A stretch of 44,347 nucleotides of DNA from Syntrophobacterales bacterium Delta_02 (lineage in GTDB: Bacteria > Desulfobacterota > Syntrophorhabdia > Syntrophorhabdales > Syntrophorhabdaceae): positions 1 to 44,347 of the forward strand of contig LVAA01000028.1 in NCBI GenBank assembly GCA_001603955.1. Direction: 5' to 3'. Below, one piece after another: positions 1 through 7,094 of the stretch; positions within the stretch are counted from its first letter, which is position 1, and each line of letters begins with the position of its first letter. A program made the translations under genes and the position numbers. A model generated the notes under the pieces. The model ran no database searches. It had not been told where the DNA came from and worked only from the letters and a program-made list of their open reading frames with translations.

Positions 1-225
1 AAGGAGAACTTCGCCTTCAAGGTCATAGACCCGCCGCGGGTGCCGGACAAGAAGATAAAGCCCAAGCGGACGATGATGGTTGTCGTGGCCTTCGTCGTCT
101 CCCTGTTCCTGGGGATATTCCTCGCCTTCGTACGGGAGCACTACCAGAGGAACCGGGAGGAATGGAAGGAGATAGGCAAAATGAGTGGGTTGAAAGGATT
201 GTTCTGCAAGAGGTCGCACGCGTAA
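1..225 (+). CDS. Wzz/chain-length-determinant-like protein, C-terminal end (partial)
   Basis: The reading frame is open from the first base, so only about 74 C-terminal residues are present and the start lies outside the window. They hold a proline- and lysine-rich stretch (VIDPPRVPDKKIKPKR), one hydrophobic segment at about residues 25-43, and a short basic cytoplasmic tail. This is the usual ending of Wzz/GNVR-type co-polymerases, inner-membrane proteins that set the chain length of exported polysaccharide. The gene stops 15 bp before the SLBB export gene, so the two are probably co-transcribed. The family call is inferred from the C-terminal pattern and from context, since the Wzz domain proper is not visible. 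Confidence 0.7.
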   Translation, partial: KENFAFKVIDPPRVPDKKIKPKRTMMVVVAFVVSLFLGIFLAFVREHYQRNREEWKEIGKMSGLKGLFCKRSHA

Positions 226-240
226 GGAGAGGGATGGGTT

Positions 241-2886
241 ATGCGAAGACTTGCCGTATTCTGCATTTTGTTGGTCTCTCCAATGATCATGGCCGGTTTT
301 GCCTGTACGGCTGTTGCCCAGGAGGCGGCCGGCGCACCGTCGGGAGCGGACGGGGGAGGGGTAGCTTCCGCAGGGGCGCCTGCTGCGGTTCAGGCACCGG
401 GCGCGGCTCAACCGGCAGATATCGGTCAGGCGATGAAGGGCCTCTCGCCGGAGCAGCAGGGGGCCGTCCAGCAGGAGATGAGCAAACAGGGCGGTGTCCT
501 GACGCCGGAGGCGGTCAAGGCCCTGAAGGAGAGACCGGAGTTCCAGTCGCTGACCCCGGAGGAGGTTGCAAAAGGCAAGGGCATGCTCAAGCAGAAAGAG
601 GAAGAGGAGAAGAAAAAAGCCGGTTCCCTCCAGAAGCAGGTGCCGGGTGAGAGTGCGGGGAAACCGGGTACGCTCTTCTACCGGATGAAGAGCCTGAGGG
701 GCTACCAGGACATCTCCACGGATCTCAGGCCGTTCGGGTATGACTTCTTCCGGGATGCCGCGGCGAGAGTGGTCACGGAGAGGCAGGACATTCCCGTCCC
801 CACCGACTACGTCGTCGGGCCCGGGGACGAGGTGAAGATACTCCTGTGGGGAAGGGTAAATGCCCAGTACAACCTGGTGGTGGACAAGGACGGGAACATC
901 GTGATCCCCCAGATCGGGCCCGTGGCCGTGGCGGGGCTGACCTTCGAGCAGATGTCCGTCAACGTTATCCAACAGGCGGAGAAGATCATAGGTGCCAGCG
1001 TCAACATCACCATGGGAAGGCTGAAGACCATCCCCATATTCGTCCTCGGTGACGTGGTAAGGCCCGGTGCCTACACGATCGGAGCTTTCTCCACCGTCAC
1101 CGACGCGCTCCTCATCGCGGGAGGGCCGTCGGCCATCGGTTCCTTAAGGGGTGTCGAGCTCAAGAGAAGGGGAAGGCTTATTACCACCTTTGACCTCTAC
1201 GATCTGCTCCTCAGGGGGGACAAGTCGAAGGACGCCATGCTCCAGGCCGGAGACGTGGTCTTTGTGCCCGTGACGGGCCCATTGGTGGGGATAGCGGGGA
1301 ATGTCAAGAGACCCGCCATCTACGAGCTGAAAGGCAGGCAGGATCTCCACACCGTCATCGAGCTTGCCGGCGGCATCCTCCCCACGGCCTATACCCAGCA
1401 GATACAGGTGGAAAGGGTCGTGAAGAACGAGAGACAGGTCGTGATAGACCTCGATGACAAGCGCTTGAGCGCCGCCAGGGACTTCAAGCTGTCCGAGGCA
1501 GACCTGGTGAAGGTCTTCAACATCGCGGAGAAGGAGGAGGACGTGGTCTACCTCAACGGCCACGTCAAGCGGCCCGGCAAGTACGAGTACCGCGGCGGTA
1601 TGCGGGTCAGGCAGCTTATCCGGGATGCCAACGACCTCCAGTACGAGACTTACATGGACTATGCCCTCGTAAAGAGGCTCGCGGCCACGGGGTCGAAGTT
1701 TGGGTACGAGCTGATACCCTTCAGCCTGGGCAAGCTCCTCCTCCAGAACGACGAGTCCCAGAACATCGAGTTGAAGCGGCAGGACAGCATCTACGTGTTC
1801 TCCAAGTGGTTCTTCACGGACAAGCCCGGGATCGTTGTGGAAGGGGCCGTTCGGGATGGCGGCAAGTTCGAGCTCATCGAGAAGATGACGGTGCGCGATG
1901 CCGTTCTTCTTGCGGGCGGTATCACCCGTGATGCCTCCCTGGAGGACGTGGAGCTCTACCGGATGAACCCGGCGACGAACAAGAGGTTCATCGAGCGCTA
2001 CAATCTGAAGAGGGCACTGGCTGGAGACCCGAACCACAACGTGGTTCTCAGGGATTTCGACAGGGTGACCGTGAAGAGGATCCACGGCGTGAAGGAGGAG
2101 CGTATCATCACCGTCAGCGGTGAGGTGGCCCATCCCGGGAGGTATGCCGTCGAGAGGGGAGAGAGGTTGTCCTCCGTCATCGAGCGGGCGGGAGGGTACA
2201 CGGAGAACGCCTACCTGAAGGGCACTATCTTCACACGGGTGAGGGTGAGAGAGATGCAGCAGAAGGCCATGGAGGAGATGGTCCGGAGGCTGGAACGTGA
2301 ACTGTACGCCGAGACCTCGGTCATCGAGTCCGCGGGTCCCACGGAAGCGAAGAAACTGGAACTTCAGCAAAGGAAACAGTTTGTCGAGTCTATGAAGAAG
2401 ATAGAGCCCACGGGCAGGATGTCCGTGAAGCTTGTTCACCTGAGGCTCCTCAAGGGGAGCGCCTTCGACATAGAGGTGGAGAACGGTGATACTCTCAACA
2501 TACCCATAAAGAACAGTGTTGTCAGCGTGACAGGTGCAGTCATGTCCCAGGGGAGTTTCGTTTTCCTCGATGAGATGGGCTACAAGGATTATGTCGACAT
2601 CGCGGGTGGATACACCCGGTACGCCGACAAGGGCAACACGTTCGTCCTCAAGGTCGACGGTACAGCGCGGAGAGTGAACGGCGGCTTCATGAACTGGAGC
2701 CAGTCCAACTCCCGGTGGGAGCTGACGGCGTTCAGCGAGGATACGGGGAAGCTCGACCCGGGCGATACGATCATCGTTCCCGAGAAGCTCGAGCGCTTCG
2801 CCTGGGTGAGGGAACTTAAGGACTGGACGCAGATACTGATGCAGATGTCCGTGATCGGGGCAACCGTCAATTTCATGTTCAAGTAA
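241..2886 (+). CDS. Polysaccharide export protein with multiple SLBB domains (Wza-like)
   Basis: The 881-residue product should act in the periplasm and outer membrane in capsule or exopolysaccharide export. It begins with a signal peptide (cleavage near ACTAVAQ, about residue 27), then a low-complexity Ala/Gly/Gln region and a charged KEEEEKKK segment. The Poly_export domain follows, with GPGD at residues 193-196 and the typical VDKDGNIVIPQIG stretch. At least five SLBB-type repeats run to the C-terminus, recognisable by recurring G-x-V-x-x-P-G-x-Y/F and AGG motifs. It is much longer than E. coli Wza (about 380 residues) and has no lipobox. The ATG is preceded by AAGGAGAG at 224-231. It sits between a Wzz-like gene and a YjbH-like gene, which supports the role. 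Confidence 0.9.
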   Translation: MRRLAVFCILLVSPMIMAGFACTAVAQEAAGAPSGADGGGVASAGAPAAVQAPGAAQPADIGQAMKGLSPEQQGAVQQEMSKQGGVLTPEAVKALKERPEFQSLTPEEVAKGKGMLKQKEEEEKKKAGSLQKQVPGESAGKPGTLFYRMKSLRGYQDISTDLRPFGYDFFRDAAARVVTERQDIPVPTDYVVGPGDEVKILLWGRVNAQYNLVVDKDGNIVIPQIGPVAVAGLTFEQMSVNVIQQAEKIIGASVNITMGRLKTIPIFVLGDVVRPGAYTIGAFSTVTDALLIAGGPSAIGSLRGVELKRRGRLITTFDLYDLLLRGDKSKDAMLQAGDVVFVPVTGPLVGIAGNVKRPAIYELKGRQDLHTVIELAGGILPTAYTQQIQVERVVKNERQVVIDLDDKRLSAARDFKLSEADLVKVFNIAEKEEDVVYLNGHVKRPGKYEYRGGMRVRQLIRDANDLQYETYMDYALVKRLAATGSKFGYELIPFSLGKLLLQNDESQNIELKRQDSIYVFSKWFFTDKPGIVVEGAVRDGGKFELIEKMTVRDAVLLAGGITRDASLEDVELYRMNPATNKRFIERYNLKRALAGDPNHNVVLRDFDRVTVKRIHGVKEERIITVSGEVAHPGRYAVERGERLSSVIERAGGYTENAYLKGTIFTRVRVREMQQKAMEEMVRRLERELYAETSVIESAGPTEAKKLELQQRKQFVESMKKIEPTGRMSVKLVHLRLLKGSAFDIEVENGDTLNIPIKNSVVSVTGAVMSQGSFVFLDEMGYKDYVDIAGGYTRYADKGNTFVLKVDGTARRVNGGFMNWSQSNSRWELTAFSEDTGKLDPGDTIIVPEKLERFAWVRELKDWTQILMQMSVIGATVNFMFK

Positions 2887-2902
2887 CCAGTGAAAACAGG
2901 GA

Positions 2903-4981
2903 ATGCCAAACTTTTCGGGTGGATGGCGATGCTGTATGGCGTTGATCTGTTTTTCTGCTCTGGTTTTGGCGCAGCCGTGCCGCGCCTCTGACGAGCCCTT
3001 CACAGGGGCCTCGAACTGGGGTGGTACGGGCCTCATGGAGACACCGACTGCGCGGGTGATAAAGGAAAACAGGTACCGTTTCGGTGCAAGCCAGGTCCAT
3101 CCCTACAGGGTCTATTACATAGGGATGGGGGTCCTCGACCGGCTGGAGGTGAACGGCCGGGTCACGGAGGTCCTCGGGGTGAAGGCCTCGCAGGCTGAGA
3201 ACTGGAGCGGGTACGGCAACTACAAGGACAAGGCGGTGGACCTCAAGCTCCAGACGGTGCGCGAGGGGATGTACACGCCCGCGATCGCCCTCGGCATCAT
3301 GGACCCCCACGGGACGAGGCTCTTCTCCTCCCAGTACATCGTGGCGAGCAAACAGGTGTACCCCTTCGACTTCACCCTGGGGTTCGGCAACGGCAGGTAC
3401 GGGAAGAACCAACTCCGTTCCCAGGGGGAGGGGTTCAAGGTGGAGATGTTCGAGGACCCGAGCGGTTGGTTCAGGGATTCGCAGTTCTTCGGGGGCATCC
3501 AGTTTGCCCCCTCGGAGAAATACGCGTTCATGATCGAGTACAGCCCCATTAAGTACGAGAAGCAGGTGAACGACCCCGCCAGGGACGAGTACTTCACGAG
3601 GCCCGTGCCGTCACCGTTCAATTTCGGGTTCAGGTGGAGGCCGACGAGGTGGTCCGAGGTGGGGGTGAGCTACCAGAGGGGCAACCAGGTCGGCGTGAAC
3701 CTGTCGATGACCTTCGATATCGGCAACCCCCTCGTCCCCATATGGGACAAACCGTACAGGGAGACGCTCAAAGATAGGAACAGGCCCCTGTGCGAGAGGG
3801 TGATGTATGCGCTTGCCATGTCGGGGTTCAGCGACATCGTCGTCTACATCTCCGATACGGGCACGTTCACCATCGAGGCGCAGAACGACAAGTACTTCTA
3901 CACCACCCGGGCGATAGGGGTCATAGTGAAGCTGCTTGCCGCCATCCTTCCCGGGGACGTTCAGGACATCGACATCATCCTCCACCGCAACGGCATCCCC
4001 GTCCTGAAGTTCGCCACGACCCTTCCCGACATCATCGACCTCAAGCGGGAACGGATGGAACTCTGGGAATTCTGCCTCCTCTCCCGGACGGACATGACGG
4101 TCTCGAGCCTGTCGGGCAGGACTCCCAAATACCAGAAATCTTTCCATTACGGGATAAAGCCGGATATCAAGGGTTTCTTCAACGACCCGTCGGGGTTCTT
4201 CAAGTACCGGGCGGGGCTTGCCGGATGGGCAAGCTACGCGCCCTGGAAGGGAGGCACGGTCCTTGTCGAGGTCCTGGCCTATCCCCTCAACACCGTATCC
4301 TCGACGAACGAGCCCCTGTCGAGACCCGTCAGGAGCGACATCGTCCCCTATCTCGAAGAGAACGTGATACTCTCCCGGCTGATGTTCAACCAGATATACA
4401 AGACGGACAGGGAGGTCTATGCCAGGTTCGGCGCAGGGATACTGGAGGTCGAATACACCGGGTTCGACGCCGAGATAGCGAAGCCTTTCAGGAACGGACG
4501 GTTCATCGTGGGCGCGAGCGGGAGCATCACGAAGAAAAGGGAGGTGGGCAAGGCCTTCGAGTTGAAGAAGGTCGACTGGAAGGACTACTACGGCACGGCG
4601 TTTCTGAACGGGCGGATCAACATACCCGAAAAGGAGTTCTCCATAGACATCATGGCAGGTCAGTTCCTGGCGGGCGACAAGGGGATGCGGGTGACGGTAT
4701 CGAAGTTCATCAAGGGGGTTACGGTATTCGCGTGGTACAGCGTCACGGATACATCCATATTCAAGGACAGCTACAACAGGGGGTATCACGACAAGGGGAT
4801 CGGGGTGTCGATACCGCTCAACCTGTTCACGGGGACGGATTCGAGGACGACCTACAGCTACGCCATCGCTCCGTGGACGAGGGACGTGGCCCAGGATATC
4901 GACCACTCTTTCGGTCTTTTCGACTACATAGGCAGGGACGTGAAGATCTATCTCGACAAGGACAGGGAGTGGATGCAGTGA
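2903..4981 (+). CDS. YjbH-like exopolysaccharide outer-membrane protein
   Basis: The 692-residue product has about the length of E. coli YjbH (about 698). It has a signal sequence (MALICFSALVLAQPCRA) and the opening typical of the family, with NWGGTGLMETPTAR soon after cleavage. The rest is rich in alternating beta-type segments such as FGFRWRPTRWSEVGVSYQRG, in keeping with two beta-barrel domains. YjbH proteins act in the outer membrane in secretion or surface attachment of exopolysaccharide. The first ATG is at 2903; an in-frame ATG at 2936 gives a shorter and more standard signal peptide and may be the true start. Neither has a strong ribosome-binding site, and the gene is only 16 bp downstream of the SLBB gene, so coupling is likely. 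Confidence 0.82.
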   Translation: MPNFSGGWRCCMALICFSALVLAQPCRASDEPFTGASNWGGTGLMETPTARVIKENRYRFGASQVHPYRVYYIGMGVLDRLEVNGRVTEVLGVKASQAENWSGYGNYKDKAVDLKLQTVREGMYTPAIALGIMDPHGTRLFSSQYIVASKQVYPFDFTLGFGNGRYGKNQLRSQGEGFKVEMFEDPSGWFRDSQFFGGIQFAPSEKYAFMIEYSPIKYEKQVNDPARDEYFTRPVPSPFNFGFRWRPTRWSEVGVSYQRGNQVGVNLSMTFDIGNPLVPIWDKPYRETLKDRNRPLCERVMYALAMSGFSDIVVYISDTGTFTIEAQNDKYFYTTRAIGVIVKLLAAILPGDVQDIDIILHRNGIPVLKFATTLPDIIDLKRERMELWEFCLLSRTDMTVSSLSGRTPKYQKSFHYGIKPDIKGFFNDPSGFFKYRAGLAGWASYAPWKGGTVLVEVLAYPLNTVSSTNEPLSRPVRSDIVPYLEENVILSRLMFNQIYKTDREVYARFGAGILEVEYTGFDAEIAKPFRNGRFIVGASGSITKKREVGKAFELKKVDWKDYYGTAFLNGRINIPEKEFSIDIMAGQFLAGDKGMRVTVSKFIKGVTVFAWYSVTDTSIFKDSYNRGYHDKGIGVSIPLNLFTGTDSRTTYSYAIAPWTRDVAQDIDHSFGLFDYIGRDVKIYLDKDREWMQ

Positions 4982-5006
4982 TCCAAAATAACCCAGGAGG
5001 TGCAGT

Positions 5007-5552
5007 ATGAAGGTTTTTCTCAGACCGTTGGCCGTCTTGATGGTTGCGGTTCTTCTCTCTGGCGGTTTGCTCGTGCCCGTGAGGGCCTCCGCCCAGGCGG
5101 AGTCGTTCACGGTGATGACCCTGAGCAACGGGACCCAGATAAACATGACCCAGGCACAGCTCGCGGAGCTCCTCTCACAGCCGGGGGTGTCATTCTCCAC
5201 CACGGCGACGGTAACGGAGGCGCAGATGGCGGTTCCCCTCCCGGCCGGCCTGGGAGGCGGGTACGTGGTGGCTGAGCCCGCAGCGCTTGCGGCGGCAATG
5301 AACTCCGTGGGCCTTGGCTCCGGTCTCGTGGCGACATCCTTCGCGGGTGCGACCGTCGGGACCGGGACGATAACGATGGGCGCCGCTGCGGGTGCCGCTA
5401 TGACCGCGGGGGTGGGTGCCGGTACAATCGCCGTTGGCGCCGCCGCCGCCGCCGCCGTCGTTGGAGGAGGAGCCGCCGCGTTCGGAAGCGGCGGAGGAGG
5501 TGGCGGAGGAGGTGGCACAACAACCGCGCACACAACAACGGCGCATCATTGA
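5007..5552 (+). CDS. Gly/Ala-rich secreted protein, YjbE-like
   Basis: The 181-residue product begins with a clear signal peptide ending in VRASAQA and has AGGAGGT at 4995-5001 ahead of its ATG. After a short polar part (MTLSNGTQINMTQAQL, about residues 38-53) it becomes Gly/Ala/Val rich, with small-residue hydrophobic stretches, a run of nine glycines and a tail TTTAHTTTAHH. E. coli YjbE, encoded beside YjbH, has the same plan at smaller size: signal peptide, Ala/Gly stretch, Gly run, Thr tail. The YjbE analogy therefore rests on architecture and neighbourhood, not on alignment. The poly-Gly codons create GGAGG-like strings at 5491-5517 that mimic ribosome-binding sites. The histidine tail is not part of the YjbE pattern. 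Confidence 0.65.
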   Translation: MKVFLRPLAVLMVAVLLSGGLLVPVRASAQAESFTVMTLSNGTQINMTQAQLAELLSQPGVSFSTTATVTEAQMAVPLPAGLGGGYVVAEPAALAAAMNSVGLGSGLVATSFAGATVGTGTITMGAAAGAAMTAGVGAGTIAVGAAAAAAVVGGGAAAFGSGGGGGGGGGTTTAHTTTAHH

Positions 5553-6082
5553 CCCTCCGAGTGCACAACAACGGCCCGACGGCCCCGGTGATGGGGTCCG
5601 GCGGGAAGGGCCTCGTTCTCCTCGTTCTGTGCGCGCTCATTCTCCTGTCTCCTGTCGTGAGCCCGGCGGCGGGGGAGCGCGACGATCTGGACGGGGTCCT
5701 CACGTCGGCCGAGCGTTTCTTCCAATGCCTTATGAAAGGAAGTTTCAGCCAGGCCTGGTCGCTGATGAGCGCGAGGTCCAGGGAGACCATTACCATCGAT
5801 ATTTACAGGGGATCGGGAGGTCAGTACTCGAAGGAACAGATAAGCGGCGACCTCAAGGCGGGTGGCATGATAGCCAGGTCCTACTGGACGGGAGTGCTCG
5901 AGTCTTTCGATCCGCTCCTGATCCTGGAAGAGAGTAGGTGGGAGGAGGGTTTTGTCCGTCCGGAGGAGGCGGAGCTTCTGATAACCCACAGGAAGTCGAA
6001 GCACCCTGTTCACCTGAAACTGTTCAAGGAATCCGGCAGCTGGAAGGTGGGGATGGTGGAATCCTTTTGGGCGAGGAAGTAG
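5549..6082 (+). CDS. Small exported protein of unknown function
   Basis: The TTG at 5549 overlaps the TGA stop of the preceding gene (TTGA), a common coupling arrangement; an in-frame ATG at 5591 would trim 14 residues and leave a normal signal peptide (LVLLVLCALILLSPVVSPAAG). Neither start has a strong ribosome-binding site. The mature part, about 130 residues, contains a helix-rich start (TSAERFFQCLMKGSFSQAWSLM) and a C-terminal strand pair ending in SGSWKVGMVESFW, reminiscent of small NTF2-like or DUF4878-type folds. I do not recognise the family. Position after YjbH- and YjbE-like genes suggests an accessory role in the exopolysaccharide cluster. It is the last gene of this transcription unit. 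Confidence 0.7.
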   Translation: MTLRVHNNGPTAPVMGSGGKGLVLLVLCALILLSPVVSPAAGERDDLDGVLTSAERFFQCLMKGSFSQAWSLMSARSRETITIDIYRGSGGQYSKEQISGDLKAGGMIARSYWTGVLESFDPLLILEESRWEEGFVRPEEAELLITHRKSKHPVHLKLFKESGSWKVGMVESFWARK

Positions 6083-6086
6083 AAAA

Positions 6087-6346
6087 GACCGTTTCAGGTC
6101 TCAAGTTTCAGGTTTCAGGTTAAGAAGAAAACGAAGAGGGATTGGATGTGAAGGGCTGTTCCGGGTTTAGCGATGAGCCTGGAGCAGTCCTTCGTTCGTT
6201 TTGAGACGAGATACGCCCAATCACTCCGCCCACAGGCCGTCATTCCGGCCTTCACCGGAATGACGAAGAAGAGGGTTTCCGGAATGACTGCAGAAGAAGA
6301 ACCTGAAACCTGAAACTGCCTTTATTTCCTGCGACCTGGAACGGTC
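6087..6346. repeat. Inverted repeat of drifting 7-bp GTTTCAG words between convergent genes
   Basis: The left arm at 6087-6121 opens with GACCGTTTCAGG and then repeats GTTTCAG-like 7-mers (GTTTCAG, GTCTCAA, GTTTCAG, GTTTCAG). The right arm at 6301-6346 is the complement, closing with CCTGGAACGGTC and carrying CCTGAAACCTGAAAC. The right arm holds a roughly 13-nt insertion between its outer and inner parts. Each outer edge is followed by TTTT in the outward direction. The element starts 5 bp after one stop codon and ends 3 bp before the converging stop, filling the whole intergenic space. It could be a bidirectional terminator. Confidence 0.75.
6238..6265. repeat. Perfect 11-bp palindrome (CGTCATTCCGG type), REP-like
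   Basis: CGTCATTCCGG at 6238-6248 is matched by CCGGAATGACG at 6255-6265 with a 6-base loop. A further half copy (TTTCCGGAATGAC) lies at about 6276-6288. Palindromes built on TCATTCC..GGAATGA are dispersed in many bacterial genomes. This one is nested in the loop of the larger 6087-6346 inverted repeat. Confidence 0.7.
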
Positions 6347-6348
6347 TT

Positions 6349-6687
6349 TTAGTTGTACTTCCCTACTTTTTTGAGGAAGCTGGCGTAGTCCGTGGCTCTC
6401 CAGTAGTATATCTCGTTGTCCGCTATGGTGAAGGTGGGGGAGTTCAGGAGTTCGGAGCCTTCCACCCATTTCCATTCGCTATCGACGAGCACCTGGGCCT
6501 GGGCGTGGTGGGTCCACACGAAGCCCCCCGTGAGAAGGCCGCCGATCCCGAGCTTGTAAACGGCGATACGCGTTTCATAGCCGTTCCGCGCGAACCTTTC
6601 GGCATCCTCCACTGAGGTCACGCGGCACGTGGTGCATCCGGTGAACGATAGGATCGCGACGATGGCCGCGATCATGACTGTCTTCAT
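6349..6687 (-). CDS. Small lipoprotein of unknown function
   Basis: The 112-residue product has a lipoprotein signal peptide with lipobox LSFTGC, so lipidation at Cys18 is expected. The mature part contains VEDAERFARNGYETRIAVYKLG, a Gly-rich GIGGLLTGG turn, HHAQAQVLVDSEWKWVEG and a C-terminal YYWRATDYASFLKKVGKY. It reads like a compact envelope protein, but I do not recognise the family. The ATG is preceded by AAGAGGTG on the minus strand. It converges on the exopolysaccharide cluster and is a single-gene unit. Its outward-facing N-terminal side borders the long non-coding region before the fusion gene at 7095. Confidence 0.75.
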   Translation of the reverse strand: MKTVMIAAIVAILSFTGCTTCRVTSVEDAERFARNGYETRIAVYKLGIGGLLTGGFVWTHHAQAQVLVDSEWKWVEGSELLNSPTFTIADNEIYYWRATDYASFLKKVGKYN

Positions 6688-7094
6688 CTCGCACCTCTTG
6701 GTTACTGGTCATCCGCCTCGGCGATGTGCCCGCGGGAATCCCGTCGTGGAGTCTTTATCGGACGTTTCACGAGGACATTAAGGGTGCCGCGGAGGGGCCG
6801 CACGGCTCGGTGAACTGGTGTTGGTGTTTCATTACGTGGATATTACGGCAGGGAGTCAGGCCCTGGAACGGATATGGGACAGGGCAGACACGGGGTGGTA
6901 CGGCGAAGCGCCGGTGCCGATGGGGTGCCCTGACGTGGCATCGGCACGACGGAAGGATATGAGGATCGTGCCGGCCTTCGTCGCGGAGATGGACCAGCTG
7001 CCGTCTTTTCTGTGGTATTTATGGAGAATTTGGTTTATCTTACCTGAGATAGCTGACTAATTTGGATCTTTTGTCCGCAGGTGAAATTCGACCT
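6688..7094. other. 407-bp intergenic region, no supported gene
   Basis: The open frames here (6726-6962 and 6818-7060) have poor starts and no ribosome-binding site, and their translations do not resemble any family I know. The divergent promoters for the lipoprotein (-) and the fusion gene (+) should lie here, but I see no convincing -35/-10 pair. The last 75 bp are AT-richer than the flanks. Confidence 0.5.

Noticed and set aside
1144..3036. Long minus-strand open frame (630 residues) across the SLBB gene
   Set aside because: It is a high-GC shadow of the SLBB gene: no signal, no family motif, and no ribosome-binding site.
3611..5533. Minus-strand open frame of 640 residues with a proline/alanine-rich N-terminus
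   Set aside because: It is antisense to the YjbH-like and Gly/Ala-rich genes; the poly-Pro is the reverse of poly-Gly codons.
6818..7060. Open frame of 80 residues ahead of the fusion gene
   Set aside because: The start is a weak GTG with no ribosome-binding site, and the translation matches nothing.
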